From assembly GCF_000224145.3 (NCBI RefSeq), contig NW_004190506.2, forward strand, positions 1-64,000: DNA of 64,000 nt. Reading direction: 5' to 3'. How positions within the stretch are numbered: position 1 is the first letter of the stretch; each line of letters starts with the position of its first letter. Below, piece by piece: positions 47,129-59,408 of the stretch. The notes beneath the pieces are model-generated. The model had not been told where the DNA came from. It made no database searches and saw nothing but the letters and a program-made list of their open reading frames with translations. The stretch is from Ciona intestinalis. Taxonomy: Eukaryota > Chordata > Ascidiacea > Phlebobranchia > Cionidae. Both the position numbers and the translations under genes were made by a program.

Positions 47129-50100
47129 TCATTTCAGTTTCACTCTCTTTCTTGACAAAGGGTCATCATCATCTACGTTTGGAGGATTTTCTGCAAGTGT
47201 ATATATTATAATTAGGCTATAGGCGTAATAACAGGGGTGTCTGGGACGACATGTTACACCAACTTTTGAAAATGAATGTATGTAACTTACTTTATCTTGG
47301 CATGGCCGGAAAACGACAGTTGTTATAACACGGCACGTGTTCTTTATCGTAAACCTGCTGCCAGCTTACAAGTTACTAAGTATGTTACTTTGTGGGTGAT
47401 TATTTTAAGGAATTTTTTATGTGCGGCTGATAATTTGAACGACCCATTAGTGACCACTGGGTTGGAGCAATTTGGGAGTAACATGGTGCATTACTTGCAT
47501 CGTCACTAAAGGAGAACGTGCCAGGATTGGTCCTAGCCCAAGCATCATGTTACTATAGAAAAACCTCACCTTCATTGTCTGCTTTATTCAATTCCTGCTG
47601 GTTCTCCACTAAGTTAGTGGATGGATTTTGCTGGTTTGTATCAACTGTACTCTGTGTGGCTGGTGTGTTAGTTTGACCGCCTTGTACAAGATAGTCAGAT
47701 TTTTCAACATTATTCAAGAACTGTGTTGTCTGTACATTATTGCTGTCCAAAACCACACCTTCGTTATTATGAAGCAACTGTAAAGTGTACAGATTATTAG
47801 CCATTAGGGGGGTTCGTGATATATATAGGATTAAAGGTTGGGTTTTATAGGATTAAAGGTTGGAATAAAAATATCAAACTAATGTTTTATATACCAGAAA
47901 TGACTATATTACTAACTTGTATTAGTTTCTCTGCGTCAATGCCTCCGTCTTCACCCTTAGGTGTTTTCACCAACAAATATCTTGTTTGTCCATCTCCCTC
48001 AACCATTTCAACAGTTGTCCATTCCTTACATGTATCTTCCATCTGGGCAAGAAGGCATGCAAATAAGTAACTATTGTATGCGCCATAGTAAAGTGGTAAG
48101 CATGCCTAGATCTAGCCCAGGATAAATAAAGTAAAACCAAAACGGTCACGACTTTTATCCAAAACGTTATTTCTGTTTCATTTTTAGAGTGTTGTAACAA
48201 CTGTTGTTTTACTGTTACTACTTTTCGCTTTGTTAACTCTTCCATTCTACGTTTATCAGAAAATTAAAATTGAATATATTTATATATATATATAATATGT
48301 AATGAGCCAACATTAAAATTTTTACAGTTCCCTAGTAGTTCAATACTTTACATAATACCCACATCACATGTATAAAATAAGACACAAGTGGAGAAAAAGT
48401 TCACCTGTGTTCCATCAGCAGTGTTAGATTTGTTATTTCCATTTACATCACTTGACTTAATAATAACTGTGGTTGGTTTGGTTGTTGTATCATTGGTGAC
48501 TGGGTTAGAGTTAGGGGCCTGAGTTGGAGTGTTGAGGTAGTTTGGGTTCGAACCAACAGAGAGTAAAATCTCTGCCACAGTGGTGTCCTGGATGTGCAAG
48601 GTATTTTAGAAACTGCACTCAATACTATACAAGCAAGTTTGCCTGCTACTTCTGCTATGGGGCACAATGTAGATAACCTTTTAGCGGCTCATCTGGTATG
48701 AAAAAAACCTAGTGTACTTCCGACATTTCGTCTGCTATATGGCAATACCTTATAAGAGAATGTAACACAAGCAAAAACATTAGAGAAAAGATGAAAAAGG
48801 CAGGATAAACTGTAGAAGTCACTAAAAATTCAATAATAATATTCAAATAAGCAATTCTTACATTGGCATCCTTGCCAGCATTATACTGAGGTTCAGGTTG
48901 GCTTGTGTCGGTTGGGATTCCAAAATCATTGACTGCTTCAAGTACTTGCTGGTGGGTGGAAATAAGTAAAATATAGTAGGGGGGAGATGGGACACCTTTA
49001 GCACATACAGTGGCGCAGCCGGGGAGAGGGGTTTAGGGTGTCGCAATCCCCCCCTCCCTTTTTAAACCAGAGAAAAATTAATCAAAAGAAAAATTAAAAA
49101 AATATATTTTTGAAAAATTTTTGATTTAAAACCCTCCCCTTATTTTTTTCTGACTGCGCCACTGAGCACATAATATCCAAATATCCTGATCGTGTTTTAA
49201 ACATTTAACAACAGTGTATGGGAGTTGTGAGGATACGATTTTATATTTCTTGAATATTCCTTGTTTACTATTAAAATCAGACGATAAAATAGAATAAAAA
49301 GGTGTCCTATCTTCCCTACCCTACTATACATGTTGTGAGTGGCCAAACATTTTCATCTGATTCAAAAATTTTTGTATAAAATATAAAATACAAAAATTCT
49401 AAATCATCCGTCGCTGCTAACATTGTGGGGCCCTGTGTTCTTGGGCGAAACAGTTAACAGCAATTGTTTCAATCCAGTGGTCCCTGATGGGTTTTCTAAA
49501 TTGTCATCCATAAAAAAACAAGCCATAAAAAAGTATGAATTGCATATTAAACTAAAGTAGTTGCGCTGGTATTCATATTATCATGCTTATGGTTAAACTT
49601 ACTATGATAAAGTTACACATGCTGACCAAAACATCCACAAAGAATCCACGAGTTTGAAAGTTGTGAGTTGAAAGTAGTTCAGCTACTGGTGCAAGCTCCT
49701 TGAAGGTCTCTTGCATCTGTTAAGAAGAATAAAGTGTTTAAAATACGGGTTTCTAAACATTTTTGAACATCTATGCATACCATTTTAAAAGTGTCAAACG
49801 TAACAACATTTAAAACCGGTTTCCCAAAACAGAACTTTAAATTGTTTTTCGTAATAATTTTAAAAATATATAAATACAAAACCTTCTCTTTTGATTGAAA
49901 CTTTTTTGGTTAAAGCTTATGGGACAGTTTATCATCTCTAACCCTTTTACGACCCTTACGACCCTTAATACCTTTTACGACCCTTACCGGTGCAAAAAAG
50001 TTAATAAAGTGCAAAAAAGTTAATTATTACTGTCTAGTTATCATACATTCTAATGCGTAGCAAACTTAAATTGAAACTAAAATTATTATTTGGATTTGGC

Positions 50101-51893
50101 TTAGGAATAATTGTTAGCATAAGGCAGTATGTATTATTAGGCTATTATAAGTTTAATATATCACTAATGGTCTTACCTTACACAAAACTTCAATTGCATC
50201 TTTCAGTTTATGTCGTTGTGTTTCAAAGAATTGTTGAAGATTGTTGCGGATTTGTAAATCAATTGTGGTGGGGAACATTTCAGCTCGTATCATCTGGTAA
50301 TCGTTAATTCAAACATATCAGTATATCTGGGGCTAAGTGTTAACGTGGTATTGGGTCAACGGGGCAACTTTAGTGTAAAAGTCCTATGGTGTCAGCATAG
50401 GACTTGTAGTCTTTATACAGATGGGGTGATTTGGCAACTCGTGACTTATATATTCCAGATCCCCTGTGCCCAATTATAAGACCTCGCTGATATCTAAGTT
50501 TTCTGTGGTAACTGGCCAACTCTGGTCTAAATGCCAGGCCCTTGATGTGCCTAGTCTTAACCATATAGAATAGAACCTAAGCTACGAACCAACATGCACT
50601 ACTGTGCATATTTAAATATGATTTCATTTAATTTGTAAACTTTACCTTTAACTCTTCTCCAGTCATGGTAGCAAAGATGGTCTTGGCGCAATTATTTCGT
50701 TGCCGTTTAGTGTTGTAATGAGACATGACAACGTCATATCTATGGTCCTTGCCAAATAAACCTCCTACAAGCTGAAATAAATTGAAATATTTTGTTGGAG
50801 TGGTCAATGTACAAGTTGATTTGCACCCATCTCAACAGTATGAAGAAATGTAACTTACTTTATCCTCGCGTTGCCGGAAAACGACAGTCGTTATTACACG
50901 GGTTTAACACCTCGTGCCAGCTTACAAGTTACCATGTATGTTACTTTTTGGGTGATTATTTATGGGGGAAATTTTCATTTTTTTATGTATGGCTGATNNN
51001 NNNNNNNNNNNNNNNNNNNNNNNNNNNNNNNNNNNNNNNNNNNNNNNCAATTGCCGTTAAGTGTCTTGCCCAAAGACACATACGCCCACGATGGTAGCAG
51101 CGTATTAACTCTTAACAGCAACAAAGGTGGGCAACTAAAAAAACACTTTTCGATATTCATTCATGATTAAGTTAAATTTAGGTATATTATGTCATACACT
51201 TCGTGCCAGCTTCCGAATTACCTTGTATGTTATTTTTTATTTTTTCGATTTTTTTAAAATAGTAAGTAGTAAGTACCGTACCTTGGAAATACTTTCTTTA
51301 TTGTTTTTTACACCAAGTTTTGTGGAAAGACCATCAGCACGCATACCCCGTAACACAATGTCTTCAAACATTTCATTTTGTTCAATGCACAACGATTGTG
51401 AAGTGTAATTCCTTGCGCCTTTGACCTCTAGTTTGCTTCCTATTTTGCACATGTTAATTAGTTATAACCTTTTAGGTTATTTAAAACATCTTTAGTAAAA
51501 TACCCAATTTGCTACAAACTACTTACATTCGATATTTTTTTTTTGGGGGGGGGGTTATATGCGGTTTTACCTAAAATTTGTGGTGGTAGTGAGAATTATT
51601 CTTTACAGTATTTCTTAAGCTAACCACTAACCCCTAACTATCAAGTTGTATAACCACTAACCTCCAACTACTAACCCCTATCAATCACTTCGGATTTTCT
51701 ACTACTGCCAAATTTGCTTTTTACACACATATAAAATTATATGATAAGGTTGAAGTTGGGTAATCACGGTAACTGTAGAATGGAATCAACGTTAAACATT
51801 ACCTGAAGCATCAAGCCTCGTCCCTCTCGGCATTTGACTTGCAAATTTTTGCTGCGAGCAATTCCATCTTTTAGCTTCGTCTTTTCCCTCCAT
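47129..51893 (-). CDS. Unrecognised 423-residue protein with Asn/Thr-rich region and basic C-terminus
   Basis: Ten exons join without a stop: 51803-51893, 51282-51439, 50646-50771, 50177-50293, 49603-49716, 48862-48948, 48405-48587, 47917-48042, 47570-47777, 47129-47190. All borders are GT-AG and phases agree, so the gene is real although I do not know its family. Residues 1-200 look like a mostly helical globular region, with GLFGKDHRYDVVMSHYNTKR, TIFATMTGEELKMIRAEMF and DLQIRNNLQQFFETQRHKL. The middle (about 230-290) is rich in Asn, Thr, Pro and Ser. A second folded-looking segment has EWTTVEMVEGDGQTRYLLV. The end is acidic then basic: VDDDDPLSRKRVKLK, resembling a nuclear localisation signal. 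No signal peptide or membrane segment. A nuclear role is only an inference. Confidence 0.75.
47272..47475 (-). repeat. SINE body and tail fragment
   Basis: Begins with the tail complement ATGTAACTTACTTTATC and runs to TGACCACTGGGTTGGAGCAA. Between exons 9 and 10 of the unrecognised gene. Confidence 0.75.
48974..49327. mobile_element. Inverted-repeat element, family A, split by a nested hAT-like element
   Basis: The two halves (48974-49007 and 49165-49327) rejoin into an ordinary family A copy. In an intron of the unrecognised gene. Confidence 0.85.
49008..49164. mobile_element. 157-bp non-autonomous hAT-like element nested in family A
   Basis: Ends CAGTGGCGCAG...CTGCGCCACTG are inverted repeats and the element is flanked by a perfect 8-bp duplication AGCACATA (49000-49007 and 49165-49172). 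CAG ends and 8-bp duplication are hAT hallmarks. Confidence 0.9.
49400..49525 (+). repeat. SINE body fragment
   Basis: Matches CTGCTAACATTGTGGG to CCAGTGGTCCCTGATGGG. Lies just after the nested element at 48974-49327. Confidence 0.7.
50846..51115 (-). repeat. tRNA-headed SINE, gapped
   Basis: Tail at 50850-50990 and body after the gap (CAATTGCCGTTAAGTGTCTT) match the other copies; the head is degraded. Confidence 0.85.
50998..51047. other. Assembly gap (50 N) inside a SINE
   Basis: Lies within a reverse-oriented SINE in an intron of the unrecognised gene at 47129-51893; no exon appears to be lost because phases of the flanking exons agree. Confidence 0.97.
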
Positions 51894-52381
51894 ATTATTT
51901 TATATTCAGATTATTGCAATCAAAGAGTAGTGCAATGAATAACAAAGTCTTAATATTTATATATGGCGACGAATTTTTAAACTGAACTGCGCTGGTAAAC
52001 TACTTGCTAACTCATTCAGTAAACGAATTGAATTTTTAGGCAGGGGAATCCCACTATGCAATACTAAAAGACTATAGAAATTCTTAGCAAGATAATTTCT
52101 ATTTCTCTGCGCAAAAATGACCTAAGACGTTTTTCTGCATAGCTATAACAAGTGACATAGCCTACATCCACACAAGCATCTTTAAAAACCACTGAATTTC
52201 AAGTAAGTAACCACTACTCTTCAGAATAAATATATTTTATTTGGCAGATTAAAAATAAATTTAAAGGCACCATTGCCCAAAAACATAATTTCACTTGTCA
52301 CAAAAACTCAAACCTTCTTTAACAACGATACTTTCATGTCATAATAAATAATCATATTTTTGTAAATAAATAAATATGCAT

Positions 52382-55300
52382 TTAACTTGGCACCAACATA
52401 ATATGCCCTATTCCATGGAACAACTTTTTTCCAACCTCTCGTATGGTCATCCATCTATCATTCAAAGCATCATATATTGTCAACTGACCAGGGCTTGAAC
52501 TGAAAACAATATAGATTTCAACTTATAAAAATAAATTAAGCAAATACTTATTAAGTGACTATTAGTCTATTAATGCAATGGAATATTGCCTTTACTGAGA
52601 AAAATATGCTCTATGTTTTGGGTATATACCACACTACAGCATGCATAAATCATTTTTGTTCAACGTTTTGACAAAAACCTGCTCAAAACAAAACATAATT
52701 TGTGGTCACTGGTCATGTCATTTTGCAAACCAGATTTTGTGTGCATTAGTAGAGCCCAAATCCCTATCAAAGCCCCTTTACAATTTTGTTACAGAAATGA
52801 ACTGTCACGGTTATTAAAATATATGTACCACACCTGCAATTTATCACATATCTTATACCTGCAATAAATTACAATGTGATCCCCAACACAACAAATTGAT
52901 GCTCTACCAAACTGGCGAGGCACTTTACTTGTGAACAATGTCCACACTCCACTTTCAATCTTCATACATTCACATGAGTTCAGTTCAGTCTTATCGTCCC
53001 CAATTCCGCCTATACAAAAACATTGGCTGTAACAAATTATATTTTATATGGGTGAGGTCTTTGTCGAGGACCCTAGATATTTAGACCAGATTACCAACTG
53101 CTCAGCAAGAAAAACAAATGAAAAAGTTGTATTTCTGGTCATTACAAGAATTTTATTGAACCATTGTTTTTGTCTGCGATCTGTTTATGTTTAAAATAAA
53201 AATGACCACAGTATTTTTAACCTATTTTAGTGGATTATACTATATTCTCATAAACTGGATGTATTAAATAATTCAAATTTTACTAGCACCATATGAAAGA
53301 TATCTTACCACAAACAAATATTTTATCATCCCATACAGCAGCCCCAAATGAAGCCCTTGATTGCACCATATGATTGCCAAGATGCATAACTTTCCTGGTT
53401 TTCTTGTATATTTCAACATCAGAGCAGGCTATAACAAAAAGAAGTACCAGTAGAAAAAGATGCCAAATTTTCAATTAAGTCTAATGGGCTATCCACCATA
53501 AATAAATCAGGTAAAACTTATTATTGAGTATTCATACAAATAGATATTTAATATAGGTTACAATTTACCTAAAAACATCAATGTTGACCCTTATATTGCT
53601 TCTATAATTAATTGTGTACACATATATACTAGCAATGCCACCACTTTTTAAAGAACTGTCTCTACTAATCTCCATTAAAAAATGGTGTAAAAATGCCCAA
53701 TACAAAATATACAGTAACTGAAAAACCTACTACATTAAAGGCATATTCAGCAACATAATGTATATTTCAAGACATACCTTTGCTTTGGTTTAATGTCGTT
53801 CCTTCTACTTGTTTAAAACCACCCAATATGTAAGCTGTGTCTGCATTATAAAAACTGTCTGTTTATACTGAGACACAAATGTATAAATTAAGCATTAATA
53901 GCATGAAAATTAGGGTCTTCAATAAAAGCTTTTCATTTTATCCTTTATTTTTTTAATAAATGAATGTAATTTATTTATCCTCGGGTTGGAAGCAACTAGA
54001 GTCGTTATAAAACAGGTGTTCTCTTACAAGTTCCCACTTACGAAACTTTGTGTCTTTTACTAGTTAAATTTGTACTTTGGTTACTGTTTTGTAGACTTAT
54101 GACATGTAATACTTTAAAAAGGACTTTATAATACACATACAATGTGTTAGAGTAGAACATGGTTGAGATAATGAAAGCACTCACTTATTCACTGAATGCC
54201 AAAACCCTTGGGTTTAATTTATCAGTTAGACACATTCACACACATTCAGTCACATGAAAGCATATTTGGTTGCTATAATGTTAAGTAGAGACTGCTTTAA
54301 CTCTCATGGGAGTCTGTCTTTATGACTGAGTGATCATAGTTGTATACAGGATACACACATCTGTGCTTTGGCATTTCAAGTGTAACGGTTGGAACCCTCT
54401 GTTGAATTTGGTCAATTATCAATGGCAGGATATTTAAAGCAAACAGCCACGCACCAATTTTACAAATTAATTGTTTCCTCCACTTAAATACCTTTACCAA
54501 AACTTGTTTTTATTTCTTTTATTCTATCCAAAAAAGTGAAATTTTCATTAAATGCAAAAAAGGAAAATACACTAAGTTTTTATACCAGATGAGCCGCTAA
54601 AATATTAGTCACAATATGCCTGGTAGCAAAAGTAACAGAATATTCTTACCTTTATAAGACACAGCCACAGCATTGGTGCGAAATATAATGGCAACATTGG
54701 CATAGGTCCATGTATTGAGTGAAGGTGTGAACATAGATATGTAGTTGGCAAAGAAAACTCTGTTGCCGTGTTGTTTGTAACGTACACCGCCAAACACAAA
54801 TAAGTCTCCTGGGAATTAAAAACTTTTAGTTGGTTTTAAACTTTTGACCTAGCAACTAAATCCAGGAACTCGTTAATCCATTCATCCACGTCTCTAATTA
54901 AAAAACAAACTATTTAGACCTAACACCATTTTTATCTAAATACAATAACCATGTTACTTATTTATCCTCACATGGTGGGGCAAAGACAACTGTTATAACA
55001 CAGGTGTTTTGTTCCATATATGTGCCACTTTATGAGTTACTACATATGTTGGTGATATGAAACACATGATATACAAACGTTTCTACTCAGCGCTTAAAGT
55101 CTGTATCCATTAAATTAGTCGCACAATCCACAAATCACCTTCAATAAAAGTGGCAGCAGATCCTGCAAGATAACATTGTGCTGGCGCCATGTCTTTCCAG
55201 CTACGACCGTCGAAGTGTTTTCCTGAAGTAGTTGGGTAAGAGCAGTTGTTGCTGTTTAGGTTTGGACGATCAAAGCCACCAAAACTACACAAGTGCCCGT

Positions 55301-58300
55301 CCTGTAAACCCACCACCACATCTGTACCACCCCTGCCTAATAACTGTTAAAACAACTGCAATTTAAATTTAAGTGTGTTACTTATGTAGGGTATATAAGA
55401 AATTTAGGATCCTGGTGCTACAAAAATGTAGCGGAAAAAATTAAGTCGAATCATTCGGTTTGACTTAATTGATTTTGGTCTGTTACATTTTGCACCAGAT
55501 CCAAAGATCCTTTCTGTATTTTATTATCAGTTTAGCAACAGAGCTTTTAGGAACAATATGCCCAGTGTGCCAGTTTGCCAAACAGCAACAGAGGTAAAGT
55601 GCTTCCAAGTACACTTTCATAATATGATGAACATATGCTTCCCACATACTAATATACACTAACCTTCATTGAAGACCATTTACATTCATCATCAGCCATT
55701 TCCACTTTGCCCATCAACTCAGTACTGGACGGAACAAAAACAATGTTTCCAGCTACAAAGATGAAGAGGAAAGACTTTAATAAAAGATTATAACTTAGTT
55801 AAACTTATATTTTGTTTATACACTTCAGGCTCGCTTACAAGTTTTTAGTCTTTTTTCTGTTCAGACAGACTAGTGTTCGAACATGGTAACTTTTGGTTAC
55901 TATGATGAAACCTAACATCCTAATCACAGTTGCCGTCAGTTGAAAAATAGGCGAAGATATTTCTACATACTTGGTAAAGTTCCTCTGTATTTCTGAGCAA
56001 TGAAAGGAGATGGATCAACATGGAAATACAAAGCGGAATCTATTGCATCTCTACATACTGAAGAAACTCTCACGAGTTCCTATGAAACAAACATTTCAAG
56101 AAGGTTAGGACAAAGAACAAAAGGAAGGAAATTTTAATAATTCATGAACAGAAAAGCATCAGTTGTTAAAACATGCAATGAATAAAAAGCGTGGTAAAGA
56201 GTATGAAATAAAAATTTTAATTACTTGACCAGGACCTCCCCCACAAAGAATAGATAGGCTGTGGGCTGTGGTTATAAAACGTGGCTGTTGCACCCAAGAA
56301 AACAACTAACTTGGTTCAAAATTTCCTTAAAGATATATTCCGCATCCAGTAATTGCAAGCGAACGTGCTGAAACATTCTTTGGAAGGAATCTGTTCGTGC
56401 GTCAAGATCATACTCTGTCCATCGCATTAATGACTCGAACACAACTGTCTCAGATTCCACCTGAAGTTTAATTAAACCCAAGAATAATTATCACCAAGTA
56501 TATGGTTGTCTAAGTTGTCAGCCATTCATTAAAATGTTTTTTAAATCGTAAAAAAAACACTAAAAAAGTTTGATACGTGATAACTCATAGGCGGTATGAG
56601 ATATATAAAACAGAACACTTGTGTTATAACAACTGTCGTTGCATCATTAAACGAGCTAAATTAGTTACATTTATTCTTCCTATTTAGTCTTATTGCTGTT
56701 GGGATTCGTGTTAAGTTTGTTTTAATATTTAAACTGAATTGTTTTAAAATAAAGACAGTTCTGTCATATATATAGAATGTTACGTTTGTATTGAAACTGA
56801 CAAAAAAAACATATTTTTGCTTTTAAACTCACAATTAAATCTTCTGATTTCAGAATTTTTTCAAAGTCCTCAAGTTTTATCTCACAGAAGTTGTCTTGCA
56901 CACAAACGGTATCAAAATTTTCAAGGCAACATTCTTCTGCCTTCTTCATGAGATTTTCCAACGAATAAAGTCGACCAAGGTTGTGGAAATGTAAGCAGTT
57001 CTCACCAGATATTTCATCGAATAAATATTCAATTATAAGATTGAGAAGATCTGAGGAAAATAAAATACCAGTTTTATTTTTAAATTTTATTATGGCTGTA
57101 AGAATCCATTAGTATCTGTTTTTTTTTAAATTTACTTTAAAAAAATTTAAACTATATTATGCAATATAAATTATAAATTATTCAAATTAGGTTGTGGAAG
57201 ATGAATACCTGTTTTATTTGAAATTGTCATTACGATTCTAGCTTAATTTTTGTCAATTTCATTATTGTATGGTTATGGCTTGGAGTTTTTTATAGTTTTT
57301 TTTCTATATCTGCCAACAACATGAATAAAGGAATGTAACTTTTTTAGCCTTGCGAGACAGGGTAATGACAGCCACATTCATAAAAATGCATTGAACAGTT
57401 TATGCAATGTAATCCATGGGACCCATTAAACCCTAGAGGTTAAATAAATGAAAATGTTCTGAAAAGTTTTAAAATTTAATATGCCATTAATTCCAAACTT
57501 ATTAAACAAAATTCACACCTTGTATTTGCATAAGAGAAGCAGTGTGTAAAACTGCTTGTACATTTTCCACAGACAACTCAATTGTATCGGTGTAAATAAA
57601 GTCAAGAACTTGTGCCATTGCTCTCTTGTTGATTCCTTTTATTTCAATGATTTTCTTAAACTGCTCGGACATCTGAGAATAAAAATAACATTATTGTTTA
57701 GGACTTCTATTGCATGCCTCGCTTTTGAACCTCAACTTTACAGAATAGAACATCTATTTTCATACTTTTCATACAGGTATGTGATTGACTTTCATTTTTT
57801 CTATATGACTAACAGTTTAGGGAACCCCTTAGATTAGTAAAAGAATATATCAATTTATCAAACAGTTTGATTTGACTTTTTCATTTCGGATCCAAAGATT
57901 ATATACACTTGGTATTTTTTAGATTCTTGTATGGTTGCTAACAAGACATTAGTGACCATTAGGTTGGAGCAATTGCCCTGAAATGTTTTGCCCAACATTA
58001 AATACAGTTACTGCTCATATCTTTAAAATGACAGTCGTTATCATATGAACAGAAGGTCGCATTTGGAACTCACACGAGTTGTAGTTAAAGACCTTTAACT
58101 AATCTTTTAGCGGCTATTTTGTTAAAAAAGGGAGTCTATCTCCGAAACTTCGACCGTCATCCGGCAAGACTTCATAATGTAGTCTCGTGGTTTTCATGCC
58201 AGATGGGTTTACATTATGCCTGGTAGCAAAAGTGAGGGCTAAAATACCTTTGTTGAAAACATCTTGTTAAAATATTCGCTGCTGGCAGACAAGACACATC

Positions 58301-58743
58301 GGTGGGCGGGAAATTCTTGTCTTTCCACTAATATTGTGACATCACAGTGAAGCTTATTGCCTCTCTGCCTGGAATAATATTCCAAGTTGTAATATTTTAC
58401 ATGACTAAAAAAGGAACCTTTTTAGGCATCAGGTTAAAACCTTGTGTAAACGTCTTGAATTTTGGGGTAATATGGGATACCGCTAGCACATATTATTCTG
58501 TATTTCTTAGCCAGGTTTTAACAGTTAACACCGAGTAGTTAGAGTACAGTAAAATTCTGTAGATATTCTTTACTTAAGCCGATAAAAGAGAATAAAAACA
58601 TGGTCTATCTTAGTCTATCTTATCTTACCCCAAGCTATTATACTACTTATTTAAACAAATTAGAACAATACTCCAACTTACATTTGTAGTGCTTGCATGG
58701 TGTTGTTGCAATGGTCGTAAACTCTTAACTTACTCACAGACAT
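52382..58743 (-). CDS. BTB-BACK-Kelch protein (KLHL family)
   Basis: Probable substrate adaptor of a CUL3 ubiquitin ligase. Thirteen exons: 58682-58743, 58248-58368, 57519-57672, 56833-57050, 56311-56460, 55971-56079, 55664-55752, 55139-55343, 54650-54808, 53778-53840, 53309-53428, 52859-53009, 52382-52499. They join in frame to 572 residues, the usual KLHL length. BTB: HCDVTILVERQEFPAHRCVL and FIYTDTIELSVENVQAVL. BACK: LGRLYSLENLMKKAEECC and VFESLMRWTEYDLDARTD. Six degenerate kelch repeats follow, with FGGFDRPNLN, FVFGGVRYKQHG, YILGGFKQVEG, FVCGGIGDDKTE and a last strand QLTIYDALNDRW. The repeats are divergent from vertebrate KLHLs, so no paralogue is assigned. Confidence 0.9.
58080..58240. 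repeat. Interspersed repeat, family D
   Basis: Contains CCTTTTAGCGGC-type, GCATTTCGTCTGCTA-type and terminal GCCTGGTAGCAAAAGT blocks. Other copies: about 21775-21800, 22163-22260, 48640-48740, 54585-54640. Two of them end next to Kelch-gene splice donors. Confidence 0.7.
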
Positions 58744-59408
58744 ATTTTATATATAAGCTTAACTTTCTTCAACTACTACTTTGAATATGAATGTTAAAAC
58801 GCCACAAGATAAACTGGTATCGTATCCGATTGCGACATGTCTGCACTGTGTCAAATGTGCTGTGAAGTCTGTTTATTTCGTTACACAAGGGAAAATCCCG
58901 ATAGGGGAAAAAGGCAATTATGTCTAGCATGAAAAAGCTCGAGAGTGCACGATGCGGCAATTCATCGACAACGATTAAATACAATTTGTTTTATCGTCGC
59001 GTGGCGGAAAAACACAGTCGTTATAACATGGATAATGTTCTGTTTTATAAATCTAGTGCCAGGTTACTTCTGAGTACGTGCGTGCGGTTGTAGCTAAACT
59101 GTGTTTAATTTTGAAAGAATAAATAAATGAATGCAACTTATTTATCCTCGCGTGACTGAAAAACGGCTGACGTTATAACACGCGTGTTCTGTTTCATATT
59201 CCTCATGGCCGCTTACGAATTACCGCTTGTGCATATTATATCTTAGTTTTCGTATCAAAAATATGTATGGTTGGCTATTTAAACAACCCATAAGGGAACA
59301 CAGCTGGAGCACTTACAGTTCTCTGTACATACACACATTTAAACCATAACTGCAAAACTACACGATTCGGAGTTTTATTTAAAGGGCCATTACAACGAGA
59401 TTCAAGTT
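58744..59408. other. Intergenic, protease 3' end to Kelch gene 5' end
   Basis: 665 bp holding two SINE tails (about 58985-59060 and 59130-59290). The Kelch promoter must lie in 58744-58980; no clear motif recognised. Confidence 0.55.

Noticed and set aside
58769..58984. 71-codon minus-strand frame upstream of the Kelch gene
   Set aside because: No family resemblance, no convincing splice signals, lies in the presumed Kelch promoter/5' UTR.
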